Positions 45,897 through 55,300 of a stretch of 64,000 nt of DNA are shown here, piece after piece. Made by a program: the position numbers and the translations under genes. Every line of letters begins with the position of its first letter. The first letter of the stretch is position 1. This DNA is from Pseudomonas azotoformans (GTDB lineage: Bacteria > Pseudomonadota > Gammaproteobacteria > Pseudomonadales > Pseudomonadaceae). The notes beneath the pieces are model-generated. The model was not told the DNA's origin. It saw only the letters and a program-made list of their open reading frames with translations, and searched no databases. Location: the NCBI RefSeq assembly GCF_001579805.1, contig NZ_CP014546.1:4588001-4652000 (forward strand), read 5' to 3'.

Positions 45897-47115
45897 ATGA
45901 CCGCCGTTACTTCGCGAGCCAGCACCACGTTTCAGACGATTGAACAATTTCAGCACCGAGATGATCGCGGTGCCGGCATCCAGCACAATGGATTACCGTC
46001 CAAGACGCCTCAAGAAGCCACAGAAAGGCTCTGGCGTGGGAGTTCAGGCTGGCCGGACAAGAACGGCGACGGTCGTTATGAGGTGACCTATGAGTTTCGA
46101 GAACCGCCCAAAGACAAGGATCGACGACAGCGCAATATGTCCGGGTTCAGCCACATCCTGGAAAATCAACGGGACCAGACCCGACGCAGTTTGCAATCCA
46201 TTTCAGATGTGGCCAACGTCAGGTTTACCGAGGGGCCGAAAACGGCGACTAGCGAAGGTCACATTACCGTCGGGAACTACGGCCATTTGTATAATAAAAA
46301 AGACCAGCAAAGCAGGTTATATCGAAGACTCCTAAAGCCATACCCATATGAGTTACCTGGGCGAACGTCACGGCTATATGAATCACCGCGGTACCCGCGC
46401 GTCGGCACCGCAACTTGACGATATCAGCGCTTATCAGAAGAAATACGGCGCCAACCACGAAACCCGCAAGGACGACACCACCTACGGCTTCAACTCCAAT
46501 ACGGACCGCGACTTCCTCAGCGTCAAGACCGACAAAGACAAGATGGTCGCTGTCATTTGGGATGGCGGCGGCGCCGATACTTTGGACTTTTCCGGTTATA
46601 AGCAGTACCAACAGATCAGTCTCAAGGCCGGGACCTTTTCGGATGTCGGCGGCCTCAAGGGCAATGTCTCGATTGCCTATGGCGTGACCATCGAAAACGT
46701 TATCGGCGGCTCCGGCAACGATTTGCTGGTGGGCAATGAAGCTGCCAACACGCTCAAAGGTGGGGAGGGCAACGACCGGTTATATGGTGCAGGCGGGGCG
46801 GACCTTCTGTGGGGTGGCAAGGGCAACGACGTCTTTGTCTATGGAAACACCAGCGAGTCGACCCACGACGCGCCCGATCAGATCATGGACTTCGTCAGCG
46901 GCGAAGACCGGGTGGATGTGTCCGGGATCAGCGCGGCATTGGGCGACAAGCCACTGAAATTTGTCAGTGCACTTTCTGGCGCCAGTGGCGAGGCGGTGGT
47001 GACCTTTGACCCGCTACTTCAGATGAGCACCTTGCAAATCAGCGGCAAGCCTGGCGAGCCGGCCTTCGTCCTGCTGGTCCACGGTAAATTGCAGCAGAGC
47101 GACATCGTGAGTTGA
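45897..47115 (+). pseudogene. Serralysin-type metalloprotease remnant lacking the zinc-binding helix
   Basis: The N-terminal part (about 130 residues, with TYEFRE-like and HITVGNYGHLYN segments) matches the serralysin (AprA/PrtA, peptidase M10B) catalytic domain. The frame is then lost: the expected HEXXHXXGXXH helix is absent, and coding resumes in another frame near 46312 with KAGYIEDS, a TAA stop at 46333, then the Met-turn MSYLGERHG. The rest is well preserved: DDISAYQKKYGAN, RTX calcium-binding repeats (GGSGNDLLVGN, GGEGNDRLYGAGG) and a C-terminal DIVS type-I secretion tail. A deletion of perhaps 70-80 residues plus a nonsense codon means no active protease can be made. No ABC secretion genes are adjacent. 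Confidence 0.85.
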
Positions 47116-47116
47116 T

Positions 47117-48520
47117 TCAGCCAGCGTTTCGCAACAGCGTCTCAAACAATCGCTGCACCTGGGGCTCATCAGTGTGGGCCACGTTGAAACGCATCGAGTC
47201 ACGCTGCGCCGGGTCGTAGCCAAACAGCGCGCCGGGCGCGAGCACCATGCCCTGCTTTAACGCTGCCTGGGCCAATAGTTCGCCGTTGACCCCAGGCGGC
47301 AGGCGCGCCCAGATAAACATCCCGCCTTCGTAACCCATCGGCAACTCGCAGCCGCAACGCTTGAGCCACTGTTCCACGCGTCCGCCGGCCTCCATCAAGC
47401 GTTGCACCATGCGTTTGCGGTGCTTGGTGTAGCTGCCTTCGCTGAGCATGCGATACACGATCTGCTCGAACAGTTCGGAGGTCACGCCGCCGCTCATCAG
47501 CTTCATGTTGGTGAGGTTGGCCGCCAGTTGCGGCGCGGCCACCACGAAGCTGACCCGGGCGTTGGCGCTGAGGACCTTGGAAAAGCCCGACAGGTAGGTG
47601 ACCTGGTCGAGGCCGGCGAGGGCGGCCAGGCGCGGCGGCGGGTTGGGGTGCAGGTCGCCGTAGAGGTCGTCCTCGATGATATGGCAGTGGTACTGCTGGG
47701 TCAGTTGCAGCAGACGGAACGCCTGGCCGGGGCTGAACGAGTGGCCGGTGGGGTTGTGCAATACGCTGGTGGTCAGGTACAGGCTGGGGCGATGCTCGGC
47801 CAGCAGGTGTTCGAGGGCCGTGAAGTCAAAACCGTCGGGACGCCGCGGGATCGTCACCACCTTGACCCCGTGCAGGGCCAGGTTGGCGTGGAAGTTGAAA
47901 TAACACGGTGCATCGAGCAGCACCGTGTCGCCGGGACGTGCCAGCAGGCGCATCAGCATGTCCAGGCCTTGCACGGTGTTGGGAGTGGTGATGATCTGTT
48001 CCACCGACACCGACAGGCCCTCGCCGTGCAGCTTCTGCTGCAGGGCCTGGCGCAACGGCAGTAACCCGGCCGGTGTGCCCAGGCTGGCGATGCGCAGTGA
48101 CGGCGCACGCACCACGCTGCGCAGGGTTTGGCGCAGGGCTTCACTGTCCAGCCAGGTTTCCGGCAGGTGGCCGCCGCCGGGGCGCAGGTCGCCGTAGACG
48201 GTGGCGAGAGGGCGGCGCAATACGCTGAGCAGGTCCTGAGGCAGCAGCTCAACCCAGTTCGAAGTTGTCGGCCTTGGGTGGTCTATCGCCACAAAATAGC
48301 CACGGCCCTGGCTGGACGTGAGCAGGTTGCGCCCGCGTAGGCGGTCGAGGGCCTCATTGAGGGTGAACTTGCTCACGCCCAGGGTCTCGGTCAGTGCGCG
48401 CACCGAGGGCAATTTGCTGCCGGGCGCCCATTCGCCGTTTTCGATGGCCTGGCTGAACGCCTCGACAATCTGTTGCACCTTGGGGGTGTCTTCTACAAAG
48501 GCGATGGCCGATACAAACAC
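47117..48520 (-). CDS. MocR-type regulator (GntR DNA-binding plus aminotransferase domain)
   Basis: 467 residues. An N-terminal GntR winged helix (GSKLPSVRALTETLGVSKFT) is joined to a fold-type I aminotransferase-like domain, with the PLP lysine in YLSGFSKVLSANARVSF and conserved HNPTGHSFSPGQ and EDDLYGDL. Members sense PLP or an amine/amino acid bound to it. The start is GTG with a near-perfect AAGGAGGT just upstream. It is divergent from a LysE-family exporter, which it probably controls. Confidence 0.93.
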   Translation of the reverse strand: MFVSAIAFVEDTPKVQQIVEAFSQAIENGEWAPGSKLPSVRALTETLGVSKFTLNEALDRLRGRNLLTSSQGRGYFVAIDHPRPTTSNWVELLPQDLLSVLRRPLATVYGDLRPGGGHLPETWLDSEALRQTLRSVVRAPSLRIASLGTPAGLLPLRQALQQKLHGEGLSVSVEQIITTPNTVQGLDMLMRLLARPGDTVLLDAPCYFNFHANLALHGVKVVTIPRRPDGFDFTALEHLLAEHRPSLYLTTSVLHNPTGHSFSPGQAFRLLQLTQQYHCHIIEDDLYGDLHPNPPPRLAALAGLDQVTYLSGFSKVLSANARVSFVVAAPQLAANLTNMKLMSGGVTSELFEQIVYRMLSEGSYTKHRKRMVQRLMEAGGRVEQWLKRCGCELPMGYEGGMFIWARLPPGVNGELLAQAALKQGMVLAPGALFGYDPAQRDSMRFNVAHTDEPQVQRLFETLLRNAG

Positions 48521-48552
48521 GCGACCTCCTTATCTTTGCTGGTGATTTTACC

Positions 48553-48586
48553 GGTAAAGTCAGGGCCGATTAGGCCTCACTTTACC
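48553..48586. promoter_or_regulatory. Inverted repeat in the MocR/LysE intergenic region
   Basis: GGTAAAGT (48553-48560) and ACTTTACC (48579-48586) are inverted arms, with inner AGGGCC and GGCCT almost extending the symmetry. A smaller palindrome, TTTACCGGTAAA, overlaps the left arm at 48548-48559. Located between the divergent starts of the MocR gene (48520) and the exporter (48644), it is a good candidate operator. Confidence 0.5.
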
Positions 48587-48643
48587 TGCCTTGCGCAATG
48601 CCAACTGCCTAGACTGCGGGCTCCATCCCCCAGGTCCCCGGCC

Positions 48644-49276
48644 ATGACAAGCGCGTTAACCCTTTCCTCGTTCCTGTATTTCCTGCTGTTTTGCGCCACC
48701 ATGACCTTCAGCCCCGGCCCCATGACCCTGCTGCTGTTAAGCCTGGGCGTGCGTGACGGGCTGCGCCGTTCGATCCCGGCACAAATCGGCGCCAGTGTGG
48801 CGTACCTGATCTCGATCCTGATCTTTGCCGTGGGCTTTTCCGAATTGATCAAGGGCTACCCGGTGATCACCCAGGGTATCCAGGTGGTCGGCGTGGCGTA
48901 CATCCTGCACCTTGCCTACAAACAGTGGACCAGCAGCGGCGTGGTGATCGAACGGATCGGCCATGTGGAAGCAGCGCGCAACCTGTTCGGCAAGGGCTTG
49001 CTGACCGGGTTTTCCAATCCCAAGACCCTCATCATGTTCAGCGCGGTGTTCCCCCAGTTCGCCGGGACCGGGGAGCACAGTTCGACGGTGGACATTGCCA
49101 TCCTCGGGCTGACGTTCCTGTTGCTGCAATTCGCCAGCGGCTGCCTGTATTGCTATTTCGGCCAGCGCATCAAGCACGTGCTGGAAAACCCCAAGCGCCG
49201 TGTGTGGTTGCAGCGCATCACGGCCCTGTTGCTGGTGGGCGTTGCCTTGATGCTGGCGCGGGGCTTTGCCCACTGA
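48644..49276 (+). CDS. LysE/RhtB-family exporter
   Basis: A 210-residue inner-membrane protein with about 6 helices. The family signature is FSPGPMTLLLLSLGVRDGLR near the N-terminus, with FGKGLLTGFSNPKTLIMF in the middle. These proteins export amino acids or related metabolites. The start at 48644 is chosen because upstream in-frame codons overlap the MocR gene and its operator. Divergent from the MocR regulator; together they form a typical amino-acid/amine efflux module. Confidence 0.92.
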   Translation: MTSALTLSSFLYFLLFCATMTFSPGPMTLLLLSLGVRDGLRRSIPAQIGASVAYLISILIFAVGFSELIKGYPVITQGIQVVGVAYILHLAYKQWTSSGVVIERIGHVEAARNLFGKGLLTGFSNPKTLIMFSAVFPQFAGTGEHSSTVDIAILGLTFLLLQFASGCLYCYFGQRIKHVLENPKRRVWLQRITALLLVGVALMLARGFAH

Positions 49277-49356
49277 GTGTTGAGCTTATGAGCGGTAGTG
49301 GCGATCTGCCGTTGCCCTGATAGACTCCAGGCATTCCTCCAGGATCTCACCCCACC

Positions 49357-50415
49357 ATGTCAGCTGCAGAAGGCACCGGACTTCCGCTCGCTTCACGGCT
49401 GTACAAATCCCGTACCCTCGGGCTGACGCTCGGTTTTGTGTGTGTGGTGTTCGGGATGTATCCCCTGGAGCCCGCGTGGTGGGTGTGGGCCTGGATGGTG
49501 ATCAACGCCTTTGCCTGGCCGCATATGGCTTTTCAGTTGACGCTGCGCAGCAACAACGCACTGCGCAGCGAGCGGCGCAACCTGTTGTTCGATTCCTTTT
49601 GCGGTGGGTTCTGGGTCGGTGCGATGCACTTCAACCCGCTGCCCAGCGTGACGACCTTATCGATGATGACGATGAACAACGTGGCCATCGGCGGACCCCG
49701 CTTCATGCTGGCGGGCTGGGTGGCGCAGGCGCTGGGTATTGGCACTGCGTTGCTGATCTTTGCCCCGGCATTCATCGCCGTCACCTCTCAGGCACAGCTC
49801 TACGCCTGCCTGCCGATCCTGATGCTGTACCCGCTGGCGCTGGGCTGGATCTGTTATCGCCAGGCGGTGACCCTGGCGCGACACAAGCGCGAATTGCTCG
49901 CCCTGAGCCGCACCGACAGTCTGTCCGGCCTGCTCAACCACGGCGCCTGGAAGGACCACCTGGAAATCGAATTCCAACGCTGCCGCCGAGGTCCTGCTGG
50001 CGCCGCCATCGCGTTGATCGACATCGACCACTTCAAGACCATCAACGACACCTACGGTCATGTCACCGGTGATATCGTCCTGCGCCAGCTCAGCAAAGTG
50101 CTGCGCCAGAACCTGCGCGCCACCGACCTGGCCGGGCGTTACGGTGGCGACGAATTCTGCGTGATCCTGCCCGACATGGCGCTCAACCGCGCCACCGAAG
50201 TGATGGACGCCCTGCGTGACCGTTTCAACGCACTGGCCTACGCCCAGGACCCGACCTTGCGCGCCAGCTTGAGCATCGGCCTGGCGCCGTATCAACCGAC
50301 CCATGCCGACTCCACGCAGTGGCTGAACGACGCCGACCAGGCGCTGTACGAAGCCAAGAGCAGCGGGCGCAACCGCGTCAGTTCAGTACAGGGGAGTTGG
50401 TTGCGATCGATCTAG
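49357..50415 (+). CDS. MASE2-type membrane diguanylate cyclase (AdrA/DgcC-like)
   Basis: 352 residues. The N-terminal half (about 15-170) is a MASE2 sensor with several helices, including the recognisable PHMAFQLTLRS and MTMNNVAIGG. The C-terminal GGDEF domain is complete: IDIDHFKTINDTYGH, active-site GGDEF at 263-267, and an RATD inhibitory site at 254-257, so product inhibition is expected. MASE2 cyclases such as AdrA/DgcC stimulate cellulose production; no cellulose gene is near. Start has AGGAT upstream. Confidence 0.93.
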   Translation: MSAAEGTGLPLASRLYKSRTLGLTLGFVCVVFGMYPLEPAWWVWAWMVINAFAWPHMAFQLTLRSNNALRSERRNLLFDSFCGGFWVGAMHFNPLPSVTTLSMMTMNNVAIGGPRFMLAGWVAQALGIGTALLIFAPAFIAVTSQAQLYACLPILMLYPLALGWICYRQAVTLARHKRELLALSRTDSLSGLLNHGAWKDHLEIEFQRCRRGPAGAAIALIDIDHFKTINDTYGHVTGDIVLRQLSKVLRQNLRATDLAGRYGGDEFCVILPDMALNRATEVMDALRDRFNALAYAQDPTLRASLSIGLAPYQPTHADSTQWLNDADQALYEAKSSGRNRVSSVQGSWLRSI

Positions 50416-50462
50416 TGGAGTAGGGTGTGGCGGCACCTTTCAACAAAAACAAGGATCGGTTC

Positions 50463-51692
50463 ATGCTCTTCACTTTCCCCCGTACCCTCCTGGCCGCCAC
50501 CCTGGCCCTGTCCTTCGCCCTGCCGGCCTACAGCGCTGAACCCCATAAACAGATCCAGGCGCAATCCGAACAGTACAAGGCCGAAGCCCTGAAACTGCTG
50601 GAGCGCCTGGTGAATATCGACTCGGGTTCAGGTTATGAACCGGGCCTGACCCAAGTGCGCGACATTGCCGTGGATGAGCTGAAACAGCTCGGTTTTTCCA
50701 TTGAACTGGTGCCGGACAAAGCGGCCAATAACAGCCACGTGGTCGCCACCCTCAAGGGCACCGGCAAAGCCAAGATCCTGCTGATGGCCCACATGGACAC
50801 GGTGTTCAAGGAAGGCTCGGCTGCCGAACGCCCGTTCCACATCAAGGACGGTCGCGCCTATGGCCCCGGCGTGATGGATGACAAGGGCGGCATCGTCGCC
50901 GGCATCTACGCGCTTAAAGTCCTCAAGGACCAGGGCTTCAAGGACTACGCGCAGATCACCTTCCTGCTCGACGCCAGCGAGGAAACCGGTTCCGACGCCG
51001 CCTCCGACCTTATCCGCAAAACCGCCAAGGGCCATGATGTGACCCTCAACCTCGAACCCGGCCGCCCCGCCGACGGCCTGGTGGTGTGGCGCAAAGGCAG
51101 CGCCACCGCCGTGGTCGAAGTCAAAGGCAAAGCCGCCCACGCCGGCGTCGCCCCGGAACTCGGCCGCAACGCCGCCATGGAAGCTGCGCACCAGATCCTG
51201 CAACTGGGCAAGCTGGGGGATGAAGAGAAGAAAACCACCATCAACTTTACCGTGATCAAGGCCGGGGACCGTACCAACGTCATTCCTGACCAAGCCACTG
51301 CCAAAGCTGACGTGCGTGCGGCATTACCGGAAGAGTTTGATCGCATCGAGAAAGACCTGGCGCGAGTCTCGGCGAACAAGCTGATCCCGGAGACCGAAGT
51401 GAAGACCAGCCTGCAGCGTGGCTTGCCACCGATGCCGCAAACGCCGGAGTCGGACAAACTGGTCGCGATTGCCCAGGGCATTTATGCGGAGTTGGGCAAG
51501 ACACTGACCATCGAAGGTAGCGGCGGGGCGGCGGATGCGAGTTTGTCGGCCGGGGTTGGGACGCCGACGTTGGATGGGTTTGGGATTGTTGGCGGGAATA
51601 TTCATACGCCGGAGGAATATGCGGAGGTGGAGAGTGTGGTGCCGCGGGTTTATTTGCTGAGTCGGATGATTATGGAGTTGTCGAAGCGGTGA
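50463..51692 (+). CDS. Glutamate carboxypeptidase (CPG2-like M20 metallopeptidase), exported
   Basis: A 409-residue M20A di-zinc peptidase. The signal peptide is residues 1-24 (ending PAYSA), so it is periplasmic. Metal and catalytic residues follow CPG2: His110 and Asp112 (LLMAHMDTV), bridging Asp139 (GPGVMDDKGG), catalytic Glu173 with ligand Glu174 (DASEETGS), Glu198 (NLEPGRP) and His381 (GNIHTPEEY). CPG2 releases C-terminal glutamate from folate and methotrexate-like compounds; substrate range here is not proven. The start at 50463 is chosen over 50427 because it begins the signal peptide and has AAGGA upstream. Final codons are unusually G/T-rich. Confidence 0.93.
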   Translation: MLFTFPRTLLAATLALSFALPAYSAEPHKQIQAQSEQYKAEALKLLERLVNIDSGSGYEPGLTQVRDIAVDELKQLGFSIELVPDKAANNSHVVATLKGTGKAKILLMAHMDTVFKEGSAAERPFHIKDGRAYGPGVMDDKGGIVAGIYALKVLKDQGFKDYAQITFLLDASEETGSDAASDLIRKTAKGHDVTLNLEPGRPADGLVVWRKGSATAVVEVKGKAAHAGVAPELGRNAAMEAAHQILQLGKLGDEEKKTTINFTVIKAGDRTNVIPDQATAKADVRAALPEEFDRIEKDLARVSANKLIPETEVKTSLQRGLPPMPQTPESDKLVAIAQGIYAELGKTLTIEGSGGAADASLSAGVGTPTLDGFGIVGGNIHTPEEYAEVESVVPRVYLLSRMIMELSKR

Positions 51693-51781
51693 TTATTTTG
51701 GGGGGCACTCATTTTGCTGGTGAGGCCCCTCTCATCTGGTCGAGTATTGCCTGCGGTGAAAAGGCTGTGATGAGCAGGCTT

Positions 51782-51915
51782 CTGTGGTGAGCAGGCTTGC
51801 CCTGCGTTGGGCTGCGCAGCAGCCCCAGAACAGGCGATGCCGATCCACCTGAAAACCCCATTGTCTGGAGTGGGGCCGCTGCGCGGCCCAGCGCGAGCAA
51901 GCTCGCTCGCCACAG
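51782..51915. repeat. Imperfect REP doublet (second REP type)
   Basis: Within the 309-bp gap 51693-52001, which holds no gene, a left arm at 51782-51827 and a right arm at 51871-51915 are inverted copies over about 45 bp with scattered mismatches. Arms share CTGTGG/CCACAG ends, GCTTGC and GGGCTGCGCAGC-like segments. The core (GAGC-GGCTTGC) differs from the REP at 35483. An extra TGAGCAGGCTT direct repeat precedes it. Confidence 0.75.
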
Positions 51916-52001
51916 GGGTGGTGTTATCAAGTTGGCTGGTCTTTGAGGATGGCTATTTAAGGTAGTGCAATTCATTTTTTCGTTTCTTTGACCGTTTTTT
52001 A

Positions 52002-52358
52002 TTAGTACGATTCGGTCTCGCGACGGTAACTCTTGAGACGTTCAAGCAGTACTGCCATGAACACTCTTTTGTTAGTTATGTCGTCTTCGAAGTATGTATC
52101 AAATAGATAAAAGACAGATTCGAAATCCTCGTCTTTCGATAGGTAGTATTCGATAGTTTCTATGAGCCATATTTGCTCATCCTCTGTATATGAGAGAAAT
52201 TCTGGCTTGGTTAAAATGTCAAACAGTTCTGAAAGTTCAGTCTCGTTATTTACATTTTTTGAAACTATAATTTCTTCTCTTTCTCGGTTTTTGGTGTTTT
52301 CTGTGCTGTAAGTAAATAAAAAGCCTTGCAGTATCGTGAGGGTTGGTTTCTTTTTCAT
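52002..52358 (-). CDS. Putative immunity protein for the Rhs toxin
   Basis: A 118-residue acidic helical protein that I cannot match to a family. It begins in ATGA overlap with the rhs stop (52355-52358) and is transcribed right after it, the fixed position for immunity genes of polymorphic toxins. It is strikingly AT-rich for this genome, like the toxin tip. Acidic stretches such as YLSKDEDFESVFYLFDTYF suit binding a basic nuclease. The role is inferred from position, size and charge. Confidence 0.8.
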   Translation of the reverse strand: MKKKPTLTILQGFLFTYSTENTKNREREEIIVSKNVNNETELSELFDILTKPEFLSYTEDEQIWLIETIEYYLSKDEDFESVFYLFDTYFEDDITNKRVFMAVLLERLKSYRRETESY

Positions 52359-55300
52359 CTATCAAAATCCGTATAGGCTGTGATTGGTTTTCCATCTCTG
52401 TCTAAATGCACAACTGCTTTAGTTTGTTTTCCATATTCTAGTCCATCTCTCTTATATCCTTCGCCGATAATTTTTCCCATGTCCATCGGTCTTGGGGTTT
52501 GCGCTCGGCCATCGAGCTTGAATATCAGAATAGCTCTTTCAATTGCATTAAATTGATCTCTATGACTAAGAAAATGCGTGGCAGCACTTGGTAGTCTTGG
52601 TGTGCCTGCTCTTCTTCCCCTGTCAAAGGTCTCAATTTCGCCGGTAGTTGGGTTTTTTGCCGTTGCCACCCGTTCCAGTTGGGACTCCAAAGAGGTCTGG
52701 GCTCCATGTTTTTCCAAGAAGTGTGCTCCTGGAATTGATGTCTCAAGCTCCGATAATCGCCGATGAATGTTTGACTCAGCCAGCTCATCAATTCTTGCCT
52801 GCCGCTTAGCACGCGTCAGTTGCGGTAAAGCGGGCTCTCCGTCATTGATGCTTGACGAAGAGCGTTGAGAAATGGTGCCTTGCTCGCAACCATTTCCCCC
52901 AGGGCATGAGCTTAACCCTAGCGGGTCCACCCATCCCGTAGGATTGGGTACGTATTGGTACGCATTGATCCCCCCCACCAATTTCACCGGATCCGGCGTC
53001 AAGTAGCGACCAATATCCGGATTGTAGTAGCGGTGACGGTTGTAGTGCAGCCCGCTTTCTTGATCGAAGTATTGACCCTGGAAGCGCAGCGGGTTGTCGA
53101 CTTGTCCTATGTCGAGACGGCTGATTTCGCCATAGGCGCGGTAGTGGGCTGACCAGACGATTTCACCATCCGGGGCGGTGAGTTCCTGCGGGGTGCCGAG
53201 GTGGTCGAGTTGGTAGTGGTAGGGCTTGGTTTCCTTTGGACCAAAGCCATCCAGCAGCGCCAATGGCCGGAAGCTGTCGGGCTCGTAGAGGTAACTGCGG
53301 TGGCGATCCTCGTGGTGCTCGGCGATTAGCTTGTCGCCTTGCCAGAAGAACTCGGTCGTAACCCCATCCACGGTCTTGCTGATCCGCCGCCCAAACGGGT
53401 CATAGCGATAGCTGGCAGTCTGGCCGTTGGGTTTTTTAATGCCGATCAGGCGATGCTGGCAGTCGTAACGGTATTCAGTGACGAGTGCGTGGCCTTTGCC
53501 ACGCCGTTCGCGGATAAGGTTGCCGAAGACGTCGTAGTCGTAGTGGTGATCGCCTTGGATCATCAGGCGATTGCCCGCCACGATGTCGGGGCCGGGGCGG
53601 TTTTGCATGAGCAGGTTGCCGGCCGGGTCGTGGGCGAAGCGTTCCTGTTCGCCTTGGGAGTGGTCGGCGTGGGTGAGGCGGTTTAGTGGGTCGTAGTGGT
53701 AGTGGTGTTCGCCTTTGTGGGTGTCGAGCAAGCGAGTGAGGTTTCCGGCTTTGTCGTAGTCGTAGTGGCGTTGGTAAAAGGTAGTTTGCTGTTGGGTGAC
53801 GGCGTGGGCGTGCAGGCGTTGCTGGTCGTCGTAGTGGTAGTAGCTGATCAGTTGGCCTTGTTGGCGCTGGCGTTCCTGGCCGGCTTTGAACAGGTGGGAT
53901 GTCAGTAACGTGCCGTTTAACTCGACAGTGGCGAGGTGTCCACCTTTGGTGTGGTTGAACACCACCCGGTTGTTGTCCGGCAGACGTAGATTTTGCAGTT
54001 GGCCGCAGGTGTCGTAGCCATAGCGCAGCGTGCCCCAGCCTTGGTGTTCGGCAGTCAGGCGGTTTTGGCTGTCGTACTCGTAGGCCAACGCCCAGTGGCC
54101 ATCCTCGACGCTGAGGAGATTGCCTTGGCGGTCGTAGGCGTAATCGACCTTGTTGCCGTCGGGTAGGGTTTTTCTTACGAGCCGACCGGCATAGTCGCGT
54201 TCGTAGCGGGTAACCAGCTGACTGCCGTCATCACCGTGTTCGGTCTTTTCCTGCAGGTTGCCATTGAGGTCGTAGGCGTAAGCCGTGCGCTGCCCATCAA
54301 ACCCGGCTTCCTGTTGGATCAGGCCATTGGCGTGATACTGGAGCCGGTAGGTTTCGCCCACCTCGTTTTCGATCTCGGTCAGCAGCAAACGAGTGTTGTC
54401 GTAACGGTATTTGACCTGCGTGCCATCAGCATTGATGCGACGACTGATCAGGTGCAGGCCGTCGGCGTATTCGTAGCGGGTGGCGTGGCCGAGTTCATCC
54501 CGTTCGGAGGTGATTTTTCCGTAAGCGTTGTAGGTATATTTACGCGTATCACCGCTCGGCAAGACGATTTGGACTAATCGTCCTACGTGGTTCCACTCAA
54601 ATTGCGTGAACGCGCCGTGTTCATCTTCCCGCGTAATCTGCCGCCCGAGATCGTCATAGCGATAACGCTTGATTCCTCCAGTCGGCAACTGCTCCTCAAG
54701 CAACTGCCCACGCTCATTCCAAACCAGCCGATGACAGCTGTGATCCGGCAGCCAAACCTGCGTCAGTTGCCCGTATTTGTTGTAGCTGTAGTCCGTGGAG
54801 TTGCCGTCAGGATCGGTCCTACGCGTAACGTCGCCCTGGTCATTACGCTCATACTTCCAAACCGCTTCACCACGCCGCACAACCCGTACGAATCCGTTGT
54901 CATGCTCGTAGGTCGTCGGCTCATCATCCCCCGGAAACAGCGCCACCAACCGTCCAGCTTCGTCGTACTGATACGCCGTGATCGCCCCCAGCGGATCCTG
55001 CTCAACCGTCAGCCGGCCTTTGTCATCGTAGGATTTGAAATGTTGGGCCCCGTCAGGATCCACCCGCTGCACCAGCCGCGCTCGCTGGTCATGCACGTAG
55101 ACTTCCTGGCTGCCATCGGCGTTAACCACCGTGACCTGCCCGTTGTCATCCCAGGCATAGCGCGTGTCCATCTGCGAGAAACTGGCCCAATGCCGGACAC
55201 ATCGCACCGCCTTACCAGACCTTTCCCACGCCCAGAAAAAACTCGCGCCACCGGCCAAGCCACGCTCAAGAATGACGTGCTGCGCGTCGTACCGATAAAC

